A stretch of DNA of 12,908 nt from an uncultured Collinsella sp. (GTDB taxonomy: Bacteria > Actinomycetota > Coriobacteriia > Coriobacteriales > Coriobacteriaceae): NCBI GenBank assembly GCA_902388545.1, contig CABMPS010000039.1, positions 1-12,908 on the forward strand, read 5' to 3'. Below, piece after piece: positions 6,203 through 12,908 of this stretch; position 1 is the first letter of the stretch; each line of letters opens with the position of its first letter. The notes beneath the pieces are model-generated. The model ran no database searches and was not told the DNA's origin. It saw only the letters and a list, made by a program, of their open reading frames with translations. Made by a program: the position numbers and the translations under genes.

Positions 6203-6236
6203 TTGACAAATATCAGTTATCGACAAACAATAACTG
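6203..6236 (+). promoter_or_regulatory. Exporter promoter overlapped by an inverted repeat
   Basis: TTGACA (6203-6208) is a perfect -35 box. With a 17-base spacer the -10 is AACAAT (6226-6231), four of six consensus bases. A perfect dyad, CAGTTAT (6214-6220) and ATAACTG (6230-6236), covers the spacer and the -10. That is the position expected for repression by blocking polymerase, or for activation by remodelling a weak -10. AAGGAGG lies seven bases before the first ATG at 6270. Confidence 0.6.
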
Positions 6237-6269
6237 CAAGAATGAACGATAAAAGAAAGGAGGAACGAT

Positions 6270-6995
6270 ATGAACGCATCAGCGATAAAGCTATCGAAGG
6301 TGTCGAAGCGCTATGGAAAACGGCGTGTGTTGCATGACGTTTCCTTCGAGGTAGATCAGTCTGAGCTTTGCGCCCTTGTTGGCGCAAACGGGGCGGGCAA
6401 AAGCACGCTTATTAAAATAGTGCTGGGCCTCTGTGAGCCATCGTCGGGAAGCGTGGAACTCTTCGGAGGCAAATCAAAAAAAGAGCTGAGCCTGATGCGG
6501 ACGCGTGTCGGCTATGTACCAGATTCCAGCGGAGCATACCAATCCCTCAGCGCGGCTGAAAATCTTCGGATTCGATGTGCGGAATGGGGGCTTGATGAGA
6601 ATTGTGAGATTCCTCGCGTTTTGAGCCTAGTTGGACTGGATGCCGATGAGAAAAAGAGCGTGAGCAGTTTTTCTCTGGGAATGAAACGGCGACTGGATAT
6701 AGCTACGGCTTTGTTGGGCGACACCGACGTACTAATTTTCGATGAGCCGGCAAATGGATTGGATCCGTTGGGCATCGAGAGTATATGGGCCCTTATCGGT
6801 CGATTGAATCGAGAGCAGGGTAAGACCATGCTCATCTCTAGCCATGATTTGGATGAGTTGGCATCGGTTGCAACAAGCTGCCTGTTTATTCATGACGGCG
6901 AACTGATAAAAAAGGAATCGATGGACGTCATAAGGGATGAGGCGTCGTCCCTAAAAGAGTATTACAGGCGCTTGGTGAAGGTGGTCTCGCTATGA
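6270..6995 (+). CDS. ABC transporter ATP-binding protein (BcrA/LanF-like ABC-2 exporter)
   Basis: 241 aa, a single nucleotide-binding domain. Walker A GANGAGKST at 38-46; signature SFSLGMKRR at 133-141, which has SLGM rather than SGGQ, as is common in drug and lantibiotic exporters; Walker B and catalytic Glu in LIFDEPANGLDP (Glu159); switch His192 in SSHDLDE. The Q-loop region reads GYVPDSSGAY, without glutamine, again typical of this exporter branch. It powers the two permeases encoded immediately downstream: its stop overlaps the next start in an ATGA. The general class (BcrA, EcsA, NatA, LanF) is clear, but the cargo is not. No precursor peptide or two-component system accompanies it here. 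The start is fixed by AAGGAGG seven bases upstream. Confidence 0.93.
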   Translation: MNASAIKLSKVSKRYGKRRVLHDVSFEVDQSELCALVGANGAGKSTLIKIVLGLCEPSSGSVELFGGKSKKELSLMRTRVGYVPDSSGAYQSLSAAENLRIRCAEWGLDENCEIPRVLSLVGLDADEKKSVSSFSLGMKRRLDIATALLGDTDVLIFDEPANGLDPLGIESIWALIGRLNREQGKTMLISSHDLDELASVATSCLFIHDGELIKKESMDVIRDEASSLKEYYRRLVKVVSL

Positions 6996-7816
6996 AGCGG
7001 GCGATCCATCCCATAAAGGCAGATATGATGCGTTTGCACAGGATATTTCCGGCGAAGTTTGGTCTTGCGCTTATGCTGGCGTTCGGCCTTCTCTTCGGTG
7101 TCTTTCTAAAAAACGGAACAACGTTGCTCGCCTTTGGCAATAGCGTTTTTGGGGAGGATATTGGTTTCTTCTGGAATGTAATCGATCTTTCTGCACCCGA
7201 TGAGTCCCTTGTGCGCAGTGCTTTTGCCGGCACCTCTCTGTTCGTTCCACTCATCGTTTGCCTGGCGATTTTACAGGAGCGCAGCTATGAAGAGGGCTGC
7301 CGAATTTCTTTGGCAAGAGGTCTTAACCGCTTTCATGGGGCTCTAGCCCATGCATTTTCGTCTGCTTTAATAATTGGCGCAGCATATAGTGCGCTTTGCC
7401 TTCTTTTGTTTGCAATAGCCATAGCACGTGGAGGGCAAAACTGCGCGCACGACATGCTGGCTTCATTTTTGCCTGCAATGATAGTCAACGCCGTATTGGT
7501 GATATCGGTTGCGCTGGAGACGGTGACCATCTATCGGATTACAGGCAGCGCTGTATTGAGCGGGGCTGCAATAATAATTGGATTTGTCATGAGCCTGACG
7601 CTCTACGGAGCCTTCCTTCAGGTGCCTACACCATCCTTGCGATGGATCTTCCTCCTTCCGGGGCCGTACCTTGGAGCCGGATGTGCCCTTGGGTATAGCG
7701 ATATGGGGCAGCTGACGCTTCTGGGATATGGCGTGGCAGCTGGCTGTCTATCGGTATTGATTTACGCTCTCGTGACCTGTCGTGTCGGAGGTGTGCTCAA
7801 TGGCTCGTCAGATTAA
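6992..7816 (+). CDS. ABC-2 type exporter permease (first of two)
   Basis: 274 aa with about six membrane helices (roughly 22-39, 80-94, 122-146, 160-178, 186-208, 243-263) and a short basic N-terminus. The cytosolic loop ERSYEEGCRISLARGLNR (96-113), after helix 2, looks like the coupling segment of ABC-2 permeases that contacts the ATPase. The start overlaps the ATPase stop by four bases (ATGA), so translation is coupled. I do not recognise the specific family; sequence likeness to known lantibiotic-immunity permeases is structural rather than by motif. Together with the next gene it probably forms a heterodimeric channel. Confidence 0.85.
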   Translation: MKRAIHPIKADMMRLHRIFPAKFGLALMLAFGLLFGVFLKNGTTLLAFGNSVFGEDIGFFWNVIDLSAPDESLVRSAFAGTSLFVPLIVCLAILQERSYEEGCRISLARGLNRFHGALAHAFSSALIIGAAYSALCLLLFAIAIARGGQNCAHDMLASFLPAMIVNAVLVISVALETVTIYRITGSAVLSGAAIIIGFVMSLTLYGAFLQVPTPSLRWIFLLPGPYLGAGCALGYSDMGQLTLLGYGVAAGCLSVLIYALVTCRVGGVLNGSSD

Positions 7817-8618
7817 AAGGTTCCTCCATTCAGAATTGAAGCATGTGAGCAAATGGACGTACGTCTTAATCCTGGCAATTTATGCGTGTATGGTGATATT
7901 GCAGCTTAATTCTTTCCCGATGTGGTTCTGTAGCCTCCGCGAGGGCAGTTTCTTGGGCTTTTTCCCAGACCCGACGCTTAAACTGTCGGCAGAGGACGCC
8001 CTTCTATTTGGTAATGCAGAGGTTTTTCGCGGCTTGCTGTTCAACGTGGCCCCGTTGGCTCATGCATTGTTCTTTCCGTTCATCGCGGCTTGTATTGTGC
8101 CGCGCTTTGTCAGTTCGGGCTTTGTCGAGGAACCGTGGGGGCTGTCGGAGGCTCGGGGAGGGAAGCGGGCGTGCGTTACCGTTGCGCGAGCGATGCTGTC
8201 TTCTTTCGCCCTATTGGGCGCGTTTATCCTGTCAAGTGTCGTTTTGTACTGTCTTAACTGCGCAATCGTTTTGGATGCTCAACAGTATTTCAACCTGAAT
8301 ATGTTTTGCGATCGACTTCTTCTGGCGAGTGCGGTCTGCCTTGCATACGTGGTCTCTTGCGTTATCGTTGTTTCCTATTTTGGATCCGGCTTCGGTCCAA
8401 TTGGCATGCTGTTGCTTGTCAACGTCGTAACGATCTACATACAGGTCGGAGCCAATTCCATGCTTCCGTTTCCGTCCTCGATGCTCATGTGGATTTGCGG
8501 CGTGACCCCGTTGGAGGATAGTCAATGCGTTTCGATTTTAATTGACTGCCTCATAAACGTAGCAAGCGTTTTTGCCATCTGCTTTACCGTCGACCGATTG
8601 CGGTCGAGATTTCTTTGA
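7800..8618 (+). CDS. ABC-2 type exporter permease (second of two)
   Basis: 272 aa with about six membrane helices (roughly 20-38, 82-103, 130-157, 171-194, 198-216, 245-264). The topology parallels the preceding permease, including a large extracytoplasmic loop between helices 1 and 2 (residues 39-80) and a cytosolic loop with FVEEPWGLSEARGGKR before helix 3. The two look like diverged paralogues, and two unlike permeases with one ATPase is the LanFEG-type arrangement. I chose the ATG at 7800 because GGAGG lies eight bases before it; an in-frame GTG at 7782 is possible but has no such site. The gene overlaps the end of the upstream permease by 17 bases. No further gene follows before the convergent terminator. 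Confidence 0.83.
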   Translation: MARQIKRFLHSELKHVSKWTYVLILAIYACMVILQLNSFPMWFCSLREGSFLGFFPDPTLKLSAEDALLFGNAEVFRGLLFNVAPLAHALFFPFIAACIVPRFVSSGFVEEPWGLSEARGGKRACVTVARAMLSSFALLGAFILSSVVLYCLNCAIVLDAQQYFNLNMFCDRLLLASAVCLAYVVSCVIVVSYFGSGFGPIGMLLLVNVVTIYIQVGANSMLPFPSSMLMWICGVTPLEDSQCVSILIDCLINVASVFAICFTVDRLRSRFL

Positions 8619-8658
8619 TTGTTTGTGAGGGATAATCATACCGAGCATATCAAATACA

Positions 8659-8694
8659 GGGGGGGCGGGCACCGTAGCTGGTGTCCGCCCCCCC
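8659..8694. terminator. GC-rich hairpin between convergent transcripts
   Basis: A 15-bp stem with one G-U pair (8659-8673 with 8680-8694) that includes seven consecutive G-C pairs, closed by a 6-base loop. It lies between the exporter operon, ending at 8618, and the opposite-strand amidotransferase gene, ending at 8729, so it could stop transcription from both sides. Neither strand has a clear T-run after the stem, so I call it terminator-like. The rest of 8619-8728 shows nothing else. Confidence 0.65.
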
Positions 8695-8728
8695 GGCTTA
8701 GGAGGCTTTAACCTGAGTGGTTCGCGAG

Positions 8729-9538
8729 CTAGCGGGCCTGCTTTACCTTTGCCGCCGCCTCGACAAACGACTTCCACAGGTTAAAGTCGGTTTCGAGCGT
8801 CTTCCACGTGTACTCGGGATGCCATTGCACGCCTAGACAGAATGGTTGGCCTTCGACCTCGATGCACTCGGGAATACCGTCGGTTGCCTTGGCGACCAAG
8901 CGCGTGCTTTTACCCAGACGATCGACGCAGCAGTGATGTGCTGAGTTGGTCTGGATCAGTCTGTGGCCGCCAAGCGCGCGGTCGAGCAGCGAGCCCGGCA
9001 CGACCTCGACGGGATGCACGGGGTCGTTGAGCACGTGGGTATGGCGCCACTGCGTGCGGCCCTCGCGAGCGCCCAGGCTCGGCACGTCCATGCACAGGGT
9101 GCCGCCAGTGGCGACGTTGAGCAACTGCGTGCCACGGCAGGTGGTAAAGAGCGGCTTTTTGGCGCGGAGCACCTCGCCGACCAGCTTAAACTCAAAGCAA
9201 TCGCGGATCTCGCAGCAGAGGGTGGGGTCGTAGGGTCGATCATCGCCCCAGCGTTTGGGGTTGACATCCGGGCCGCCGGGAATAGCGATACCGTCGGCGA
9301 TATCGACGTAATGGCGGATGACCTCAATGTCCTCGGTGATGGACATCTGCAGCGGCAGGCCGCCGGCGGCAAGGATGGCATCGACAAAGACGCTGGCAAT
9401 CTCCTCGTTGGGGGAGAGCGTCTCGCTTAAAAACGGCTTTGCCTCTTCCCAACGCGGCGCGACGAGGATGAGTGGGCGGTCGGCGGGGGCGACGTCGACA
9501 TGTGGGGTGTAGGGCGATGAACTGCGAGTTCCGATCAT
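8729..9538 (-). CDS. Class I glutamine amidotransferase-like gamma-glutamyl hydrolase (peptidase C26, PuuD-like)
   Basis: 269 aa, close to family length. The Cys-His-Glu triad is visible: nucleophile Cys134 in FTTCRGTQLLN, and His240 and Glu242 in GVQWHPE. IPGGPDVNP (86-94) is the conserved strand and loop that precedes the substrate pocket in gamma-glutamyl-GABA and related hydrolases. Members cleave gamma-glutamyl amide bonds, releasing glutamate; GABA, polyamine or other amines are possible partners, and the sequence does not choose between them. No synthetase domain is attached and no puu genes are near. It is cytosolic. The gene follows the amino acid ATPase gene on the same strand, 87 bases away, with the hairpin at 9582-9615 between them, so cotranscription is possible but not certain. 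The ribosome site before 9538 is weak; the first 20 residues are poorly conserved-looking, so a later start cannot be excluded. Confidence 0.88.
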   Translation of the reverse strand: MIGTRSSSPYTPHVDVAPADRPLILVAPRWEEAKPFLSETLSPNEEIASVFVDAILAAGGLPLQMSITEDIEVIRHYVDIADGIAIPGGPDVNPKRWGDDRPYDPTLCCEIRDCFEFKLVGEVLRAKKPLFTTCRGTQLLNVATGGTLCMDVPSLGAREGRTQWRHTHVLNDPVHPVEVVPGSLLDRALGGHRLIQTNSAHHCCVDRLGKSTRLVAKATDGIPECIEVEGQPFCLGVQWHPEYTWKTLETDFNLWKSFVEAAAKVKQAR

Positions 9539-9581
9539 AGGTGTTGCTTTCGAATCTAAAGGTGACAGGGCGCATGAGAGA

Positions 9582-9615
9582 CGTGGGACAACGCTTCCGA
9601 TGGATTTGTCCCACG
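9582..9615. repeat. Intergenic hairpin with perfect 10-bp arms
   Basis: CGTGGGACAA (9582-9591) and TTGTCCCACG (9606-9615) pair perfectly around a 14-base loop. It lies in the 87 bases between the transporter ATPase gene and the downstream hydrolase gene on the minus strand. There is no T-run on the minus strand after it, so termination is doubtful. It may be a shorter member of the same kind of intergenic palindrome as 617-683 and 5020-5083, or an mRNA processing and stability element. Confidence 0.6.
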
Positions 9616-9625
9616 GGGTGGCTGG

Positions 9626-10390
<765 letters not shown>

Positions 10391-10427
10391 GGTGCTCGGC
10401 TCCTTATGACTCGAAATGGTAAAAGCG

Positions 10428-11261
10428 TTAGCGGATGATCGTCGCGCCGGTCTTGTGCGAAACGTAGACAGCGGCCTTGTTGATCGCGACGTTGATGAGG
10501 ATGTAGATGACCGCGATAACCAGGTAGACCGACACGAGGGCGTCGTAGTTGGTAATGAGCACGCGGGCATTTTGCATGAGGTCGGGGTAGCTCACCACAT
10601 AGGCGACGGTGGTGTCTTTGACTACGACCACGAGCTGCGAAATCAACGACGGAATGATAAACCGAATCGCCTGGGGCAATACGATTTTAAAGGTGATTTT
10701 GGCCTTGGAGAGACCGAGCGCCTGGGCTGCCTCGACCTGACCACGCGGCACGGCGTTGACGCCGGCGCGGAAGATCTCGGCAAGTACGCCGGCTGCAGCG
10801 AGCGCGACGGGAAGCGTGAGCATTCAAAACGACGGCAGTGAAATCTTGTACTGAGGCAGCACCAAAAAGAAGAAGTAGATGAACAGCAGGCTCGGCACGC
10901 CACGGAAGAAATCGGTGAGCACGCGGCAGACCAGCTGCAGCGGCTTGATGTCGCTGGTACGGCCGAGCATGAGGGCTAAGCCCAGTACCAGCGCGATGGC
11001 GCCGGCGGTGAGCGCGACCTTAACCGTGCCCTCAAAACCGGCAAGCAGGAACTTCCAGGTGGTGAGGTGCGTAAAGAAGTACCAGTAATGGACCGAAAGC
11101 TGGCCGGTCACATAAAAGCGCTGCAGTACCAGAGCGATGAGCGCGGCCACGGCAACAAGTGAGATGGCGGTGCCGACGCGAATCTTGGCGCGCATCTTGG
11201 GGCCGGGAGCCTCGTAGAGCGCATCGCGCATGGTGAGCGCAGAGGTGGAGTGCTTGCTCAT
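10428..11261 (-). pseudogene. Amino acid ABC importer permease interrupted by an in-frame TGA
   Basis: Read through, this is a 277-residue HisM/GlnP-type permease. The first part (145 aa, 11261 to 10827) ends ...YKISLPSF, then TGA at 10826-10824. The same frame continues for 131 aa to 10428 with no shift and includes the EAAQALGLSKAKITF loop (177-191), which docks the ATPase. Homologues usually have an aromatic residue here (FW before the next helix), so TGG to TGA is the simplest explanation: one base, a T-for-C on the plus strand at 10824. The first part keeps the FFRGVPSLLF segment and about three helices but lacks the EAA loop. An ATG follows the TGA directly, so reinitiation could yield the second half. 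The gene starts with a 4-base overlap with the upstream permease. A recent nonsense mutation, an assembly error or readthrough are the options; with the rest of the operon intact, I cannot choose. Confidence 0.8.
10821..10826 (-). other. In-frame stop/start junction (TGA-ATG) inside the permease gene
   Basis: On the minus strand the six bases read TGAATG: the premature stop directly abuts an in-frame ATG. No purine-rich ribosome site precedes it (upstream is ATTTCACTGCCGTCGTTT), so any translation of the second half would depend on terminating ribosomes reinitiating, or on readthrough. Every other gene in the window uses TGA, TAA or TAG as a true stop, for example TGA at 6993-6995, so TGA is not a general tryptophan codon here. 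Confidence 0.8.
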
Positions 11262-11917
11262 CGGAGGATCCTCACCTTCTTATCGATATAGTTGCCAATG
11301 TGGCTCACCACAAAGGCCGTGCCCAGGTAGCCGAGCGCCGAGATGAAGAACGCGGCGACGCCGCCGAGCGAGCGCGTGTTGATGTAGCTCACCACGCCGG
11401 TGAGCTCCTGCGGTTTAAGCGGCACCTGACTGCCGAGCGCGGTGGTGAGCATGACGGCGATAAAGAGGTTGGTCATGGGCAGCACGCTCGAGCGCAGCGC
11501 CTGCGGAATCACGATCTTGGCGAGGATACGGCTGAAGCTCATGCCCAGCGAGCGGGCGGCTTCCACCTGGCCGACACCGACGGTGTTGATGCCGCTCATA
11601 AAGTTCTCGGAGCCAAAGGCAGAACCCAAGAGCACTGTGGCGACGATAACGCAGGTGCGGTAGGGCAGGACGACCTTGAGCGGCGGCAGCGCGTAGACGA
11701 CGATAATGAGCAGCGCGATGCCGGGGATGTTACGGAAGACCTGGACATACAGGTCGCCAAAGACGCGCAGCGGCTTGAGCGGCGACACGCGCATCACGGT
11801 GACGGCGACGGCCAGCACCATGGCGATGGCAAACGACTCAAGCGTCATGCCCCAGGTTGCTAGCAGCGCGTCGATATAGTTCTGGCCATAGAGCGACCAG
11901 AGCTCGGAGAGACTCAT
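11258..11917 (-). CDS. Polar amino acid ABC importer permease (GluC/HisQ type)
   Basis: 219 aa, the usual length for this family, with about five membrane helices. FRNIPGIALLIIVVYALPPL (61-80) and VEAARSLGMSFSRILAKIVI (118-137) are hallmark segments; the latter is the EAA loop that binds the ATPase. It partners the second permease, encoded after a 4-base ATGA overlap. With that partner truncated, this protein may lack its mate unless readthrough occurs or it forms a homodimer. GGGAGGT lies four bases before the ATG, a rather short spacing. Upstream, a hairpin at 11942-11967 separates it from the binding-protein gene. Confidence 0.93.
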   Translation of the reverse strand: MSLSELWSLYGQNYIDALLATWGMTLESFAIAMVLAVAVTVMRVSPLKPLRVFGDLYVQVFRNIPGIALLIIVVYALPPLKVVLPYRTCVIVATVLLGSAFGSENFMSGINTVGVGQVEAARSLGMSFSRILAKIVIPQALRSSVLPMTNLFIAVMLTTALGSQVPLKPQELTGVVSYINTRSLGGVAAFFISALGYLGTAFVVSHIGNYIDKKVRILR

Positions 11918-11934
11918 GCGGACCTCCCGCCGGT

Positions 11935-11967
11935 AAGGAAAGGGGCTCCCGTGAGTACGGAAGCCCC
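11935..11967 (-). terminator. Attenuator-like hairpin between binding-protein and permease genes
   Basis: On the minus strand a stem of six pairs, one mismatch and four pairs (11942-11952 with 11957-11967, loop of four) is followed by TTTCCTT. It lies in the 138-bp gap after the binding-protein stop and a few bases before the permease ribosome site. Partial terminators at this point are common in binding-protein operons and let the binding protein be made in excess over the membrane complex. The T-run is imperfect, so readthrough is expected. Confidence 0.65.
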
Positions 11968-12055
11968 GACAACTCAGTGAGGAAACAGTTTAGCGCAATA
12001 AAGCGCATCGTGCGTTTCCGTATGGTTTCGTAGCGGCCGTTACTAGGCTCGCTGC

Positions 12056-12908
12056 CTAGGCGCCGATCTCGGGCAGCTCGGGAACATTGGTGTCGCCCGT
12101 ACGGTCGCCAATGCAGATCTGCCACAGCTCGGTCCAGGTGCCGTCATCCTCGATCTTCTTAAGGAAGTCGTTGACAAAGGCGACACCGTCGGAATCGAGT
12201 GGCAGGCCAATGCCATAGGGCTCCTTGCTGCCGAAGGGCTTGCCGGCAATCTTGTACTTACCGGGCTCGCGGACCAGGGCGCTCTGCTGCATGTTGTTGT
12301 CGATGACGTAGGCGTCAACGCGACCCTGCTGGAGTGCCTGGCGGGCCTCCTCGTCGGTCTTGAACTCCTGCTGGCTGGCCTTGGGGGCGAACTCCTCCAG
12401 GATGGCGGGGCCGTTGGAGCCGGACTGGACGGCGACGTTCTTGTCGGCCAGGTCGTCGACGCTCTTGATGTCGTCGTTGTCGGCGAGCACCAGGATGGCC
12501 TGCTGGGTGTAGTAGTAGGGACCGGCGAAGGAGACGAGCTTCTTGCGCTCGTCAGTGATGGTGTAGGTGGCAAAGACGGCGTCGACCTGTCCGTTCTGCA
12601 GGACGGACTCGCGCGTGTCCGAGGTCACCTGGGTGATCTCGACCTTGTTCTCGCCCAGGATGTAGTTGGACAGAAGCTGCGCGATGCCGGCATCGAAGCC
12701 ACGGGTCTGACCGTCTTTCTCGTTGAGGAGGGAGAAGAGCGTGGAGGTCTGAACGCCACCGATCTTAAAGACGCCGGCGTCCTTGACGGCCGTGGCCCAG
12801 GTGCTGGCGGCGATGACATCGTCATCGGCCTTGGGGCCGTTGTCGACGAGCTTGTCGAATGCCTTGGCGTCGAGCGTGGTGGAAGCCTCGGTATCTTCGG
12901 AGCTCTTG
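12056..12908 (-). CDS. Extracellular glutamate/glutamine-type solute-binding protein (SBP family 3; N-terminus outside window)
   Basis: 283 residues are visible, translated from base 12907; the signal peptide and any lipobox cysteine lie beyond the window. An acidic linker (KSSEDTEASTTLDAKAF) precedes the first lobe, which starts FKIGGVQTSTLFSL. QVTSDTRESVLQNGQVDAVF and TYTITDERKKLVSFAGPYYY are the two family-3 signature stretches; the arginine in TRES and the following D of the VDAVF strand are the expected contacts for an alpha-amino acid. VDAYVIDNNM and GIGLPLDSD belong to the hinge and second lobe. The wording TDERKKLVSFAGPYY resembles GluB of the actinobacterial glutamate system. It captures substrate outside the membrane and delivers it to the two permeases encoded downstream. 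Glutamate is the best guess; glutamine or aspartate remain possible. Confidence 0.92.
   Translation of the reverse strand, partial: KSSEDTEASTTLDAKAFDKLVDNGPKADDDVIAASTWATAVKDAGVFKIGGVQTSTLFSLLNEKDGQTRGFDAGIAQLLSNYILGENKVEITQVTSDTRESVLQNGQVDAVFATYTITDERKKLVSFAGPYYYTQQAILVLADNDDIKSVDDLADKNVAVQSGSNGPAILEEFAPKASQQEFKTDEEARQALQQGRVDAYVIDNNMQQSALVREPGKYKIAGKPFGSKEPYGIGLPLDSDGVAFVNDFLKKIEDDGTWTELWQICIGDRTGDTNVPELPEIGA

Noticed and set aside
6147..6217. 10-bp direct repeat AAATATCAGT flanking the terminator as a possible insertion footprint
   Set aside because: Only 10 bp, and it encloses just a terminator and part of a promoter; no mobile element is present.
10824..10826. TGA recoded as tryptophan genome-wide
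   Set aside because: Other genes here end with TGA at sensible family lengths, for example the exporter ATPase at 6993-6995, so a general code change is not supported.

Overview
The window reads as chromosome of a fairly GC-rich gut actinobacterium. Collinsella or a close relative in the Coriobacteriia is my best guess. It rests on a SEC-C-tagged methionine aminopeptidase, the style of the multidomain signalling protein, and long intergenic hairpins that I associate from memory with that genus. No 16S or other marker gene is present, so the placement is inference.

Layout. 1-564 (-): 5' part of a type I methionine aminopeptidase. 725-1501 (-): a COG0731-like radical SAM protein. 1727-2524 (+): a small alpha/beta hydrolase. 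2735-4995 (+): a two-gene signalling operon, made of a 626-aa protein (Cys-containing PAS-like domain, degenerate GGDEF, receiver, HD-GYP) followed by a stand-alone HPt protein. 5226-6124 (+): a DUF2975 membrane protein and a Cro/C1-type regulator, closed by a textbook terminator. 6270-8618 (+): a three-gene ABC-2 exporter (one ATPase, two dissimilar six-helix permeases). It has its own TTGACA promoter overlapped by an inverted repeat. 8729-9538 (-): a class I glutamine-amidotransferase-like gamma-glutamyl hydrolase (peptidase C26). 9626-12908 (-): a polar amino acid uptake system of the glutamate/glutamine type, in the order binding protein, permease, permease, ATPase. The second permease gene carries an in-frame TGA.

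How the parts may work together. The HD-GYP protein and the HPt protein look like a phosphorelay that controls c-di-GMP breakdown. The cyclase domain has lost its catalytic motif but keeps the RxxD inhibitory-site pattern, so its remaining role may be nucleotide binding. The DUF2975/regulator pair and the exporter lie next to each other in a stretch that looks lower in GC than its surroundings, and inverted repeats with shared words precede both units. I infer one regulated, possibly acquired, peptide-export or self-protection module. The amino acid importer and the adjacent C26 hydrolase suggest recovery of glutamate or gamma-glutamyl compounds.

Intergenic regions are all under 300 bp. They hold three long perfect hairpins (617-683, 5020-5083, 9582-9615), two strong GC-rich hairpins (6163-6185, 8659-8694) and one attenuator-like hairpin (11942-11967). 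I saw no tRNA, rRNA, CRISPR array, IS element or phage gene.
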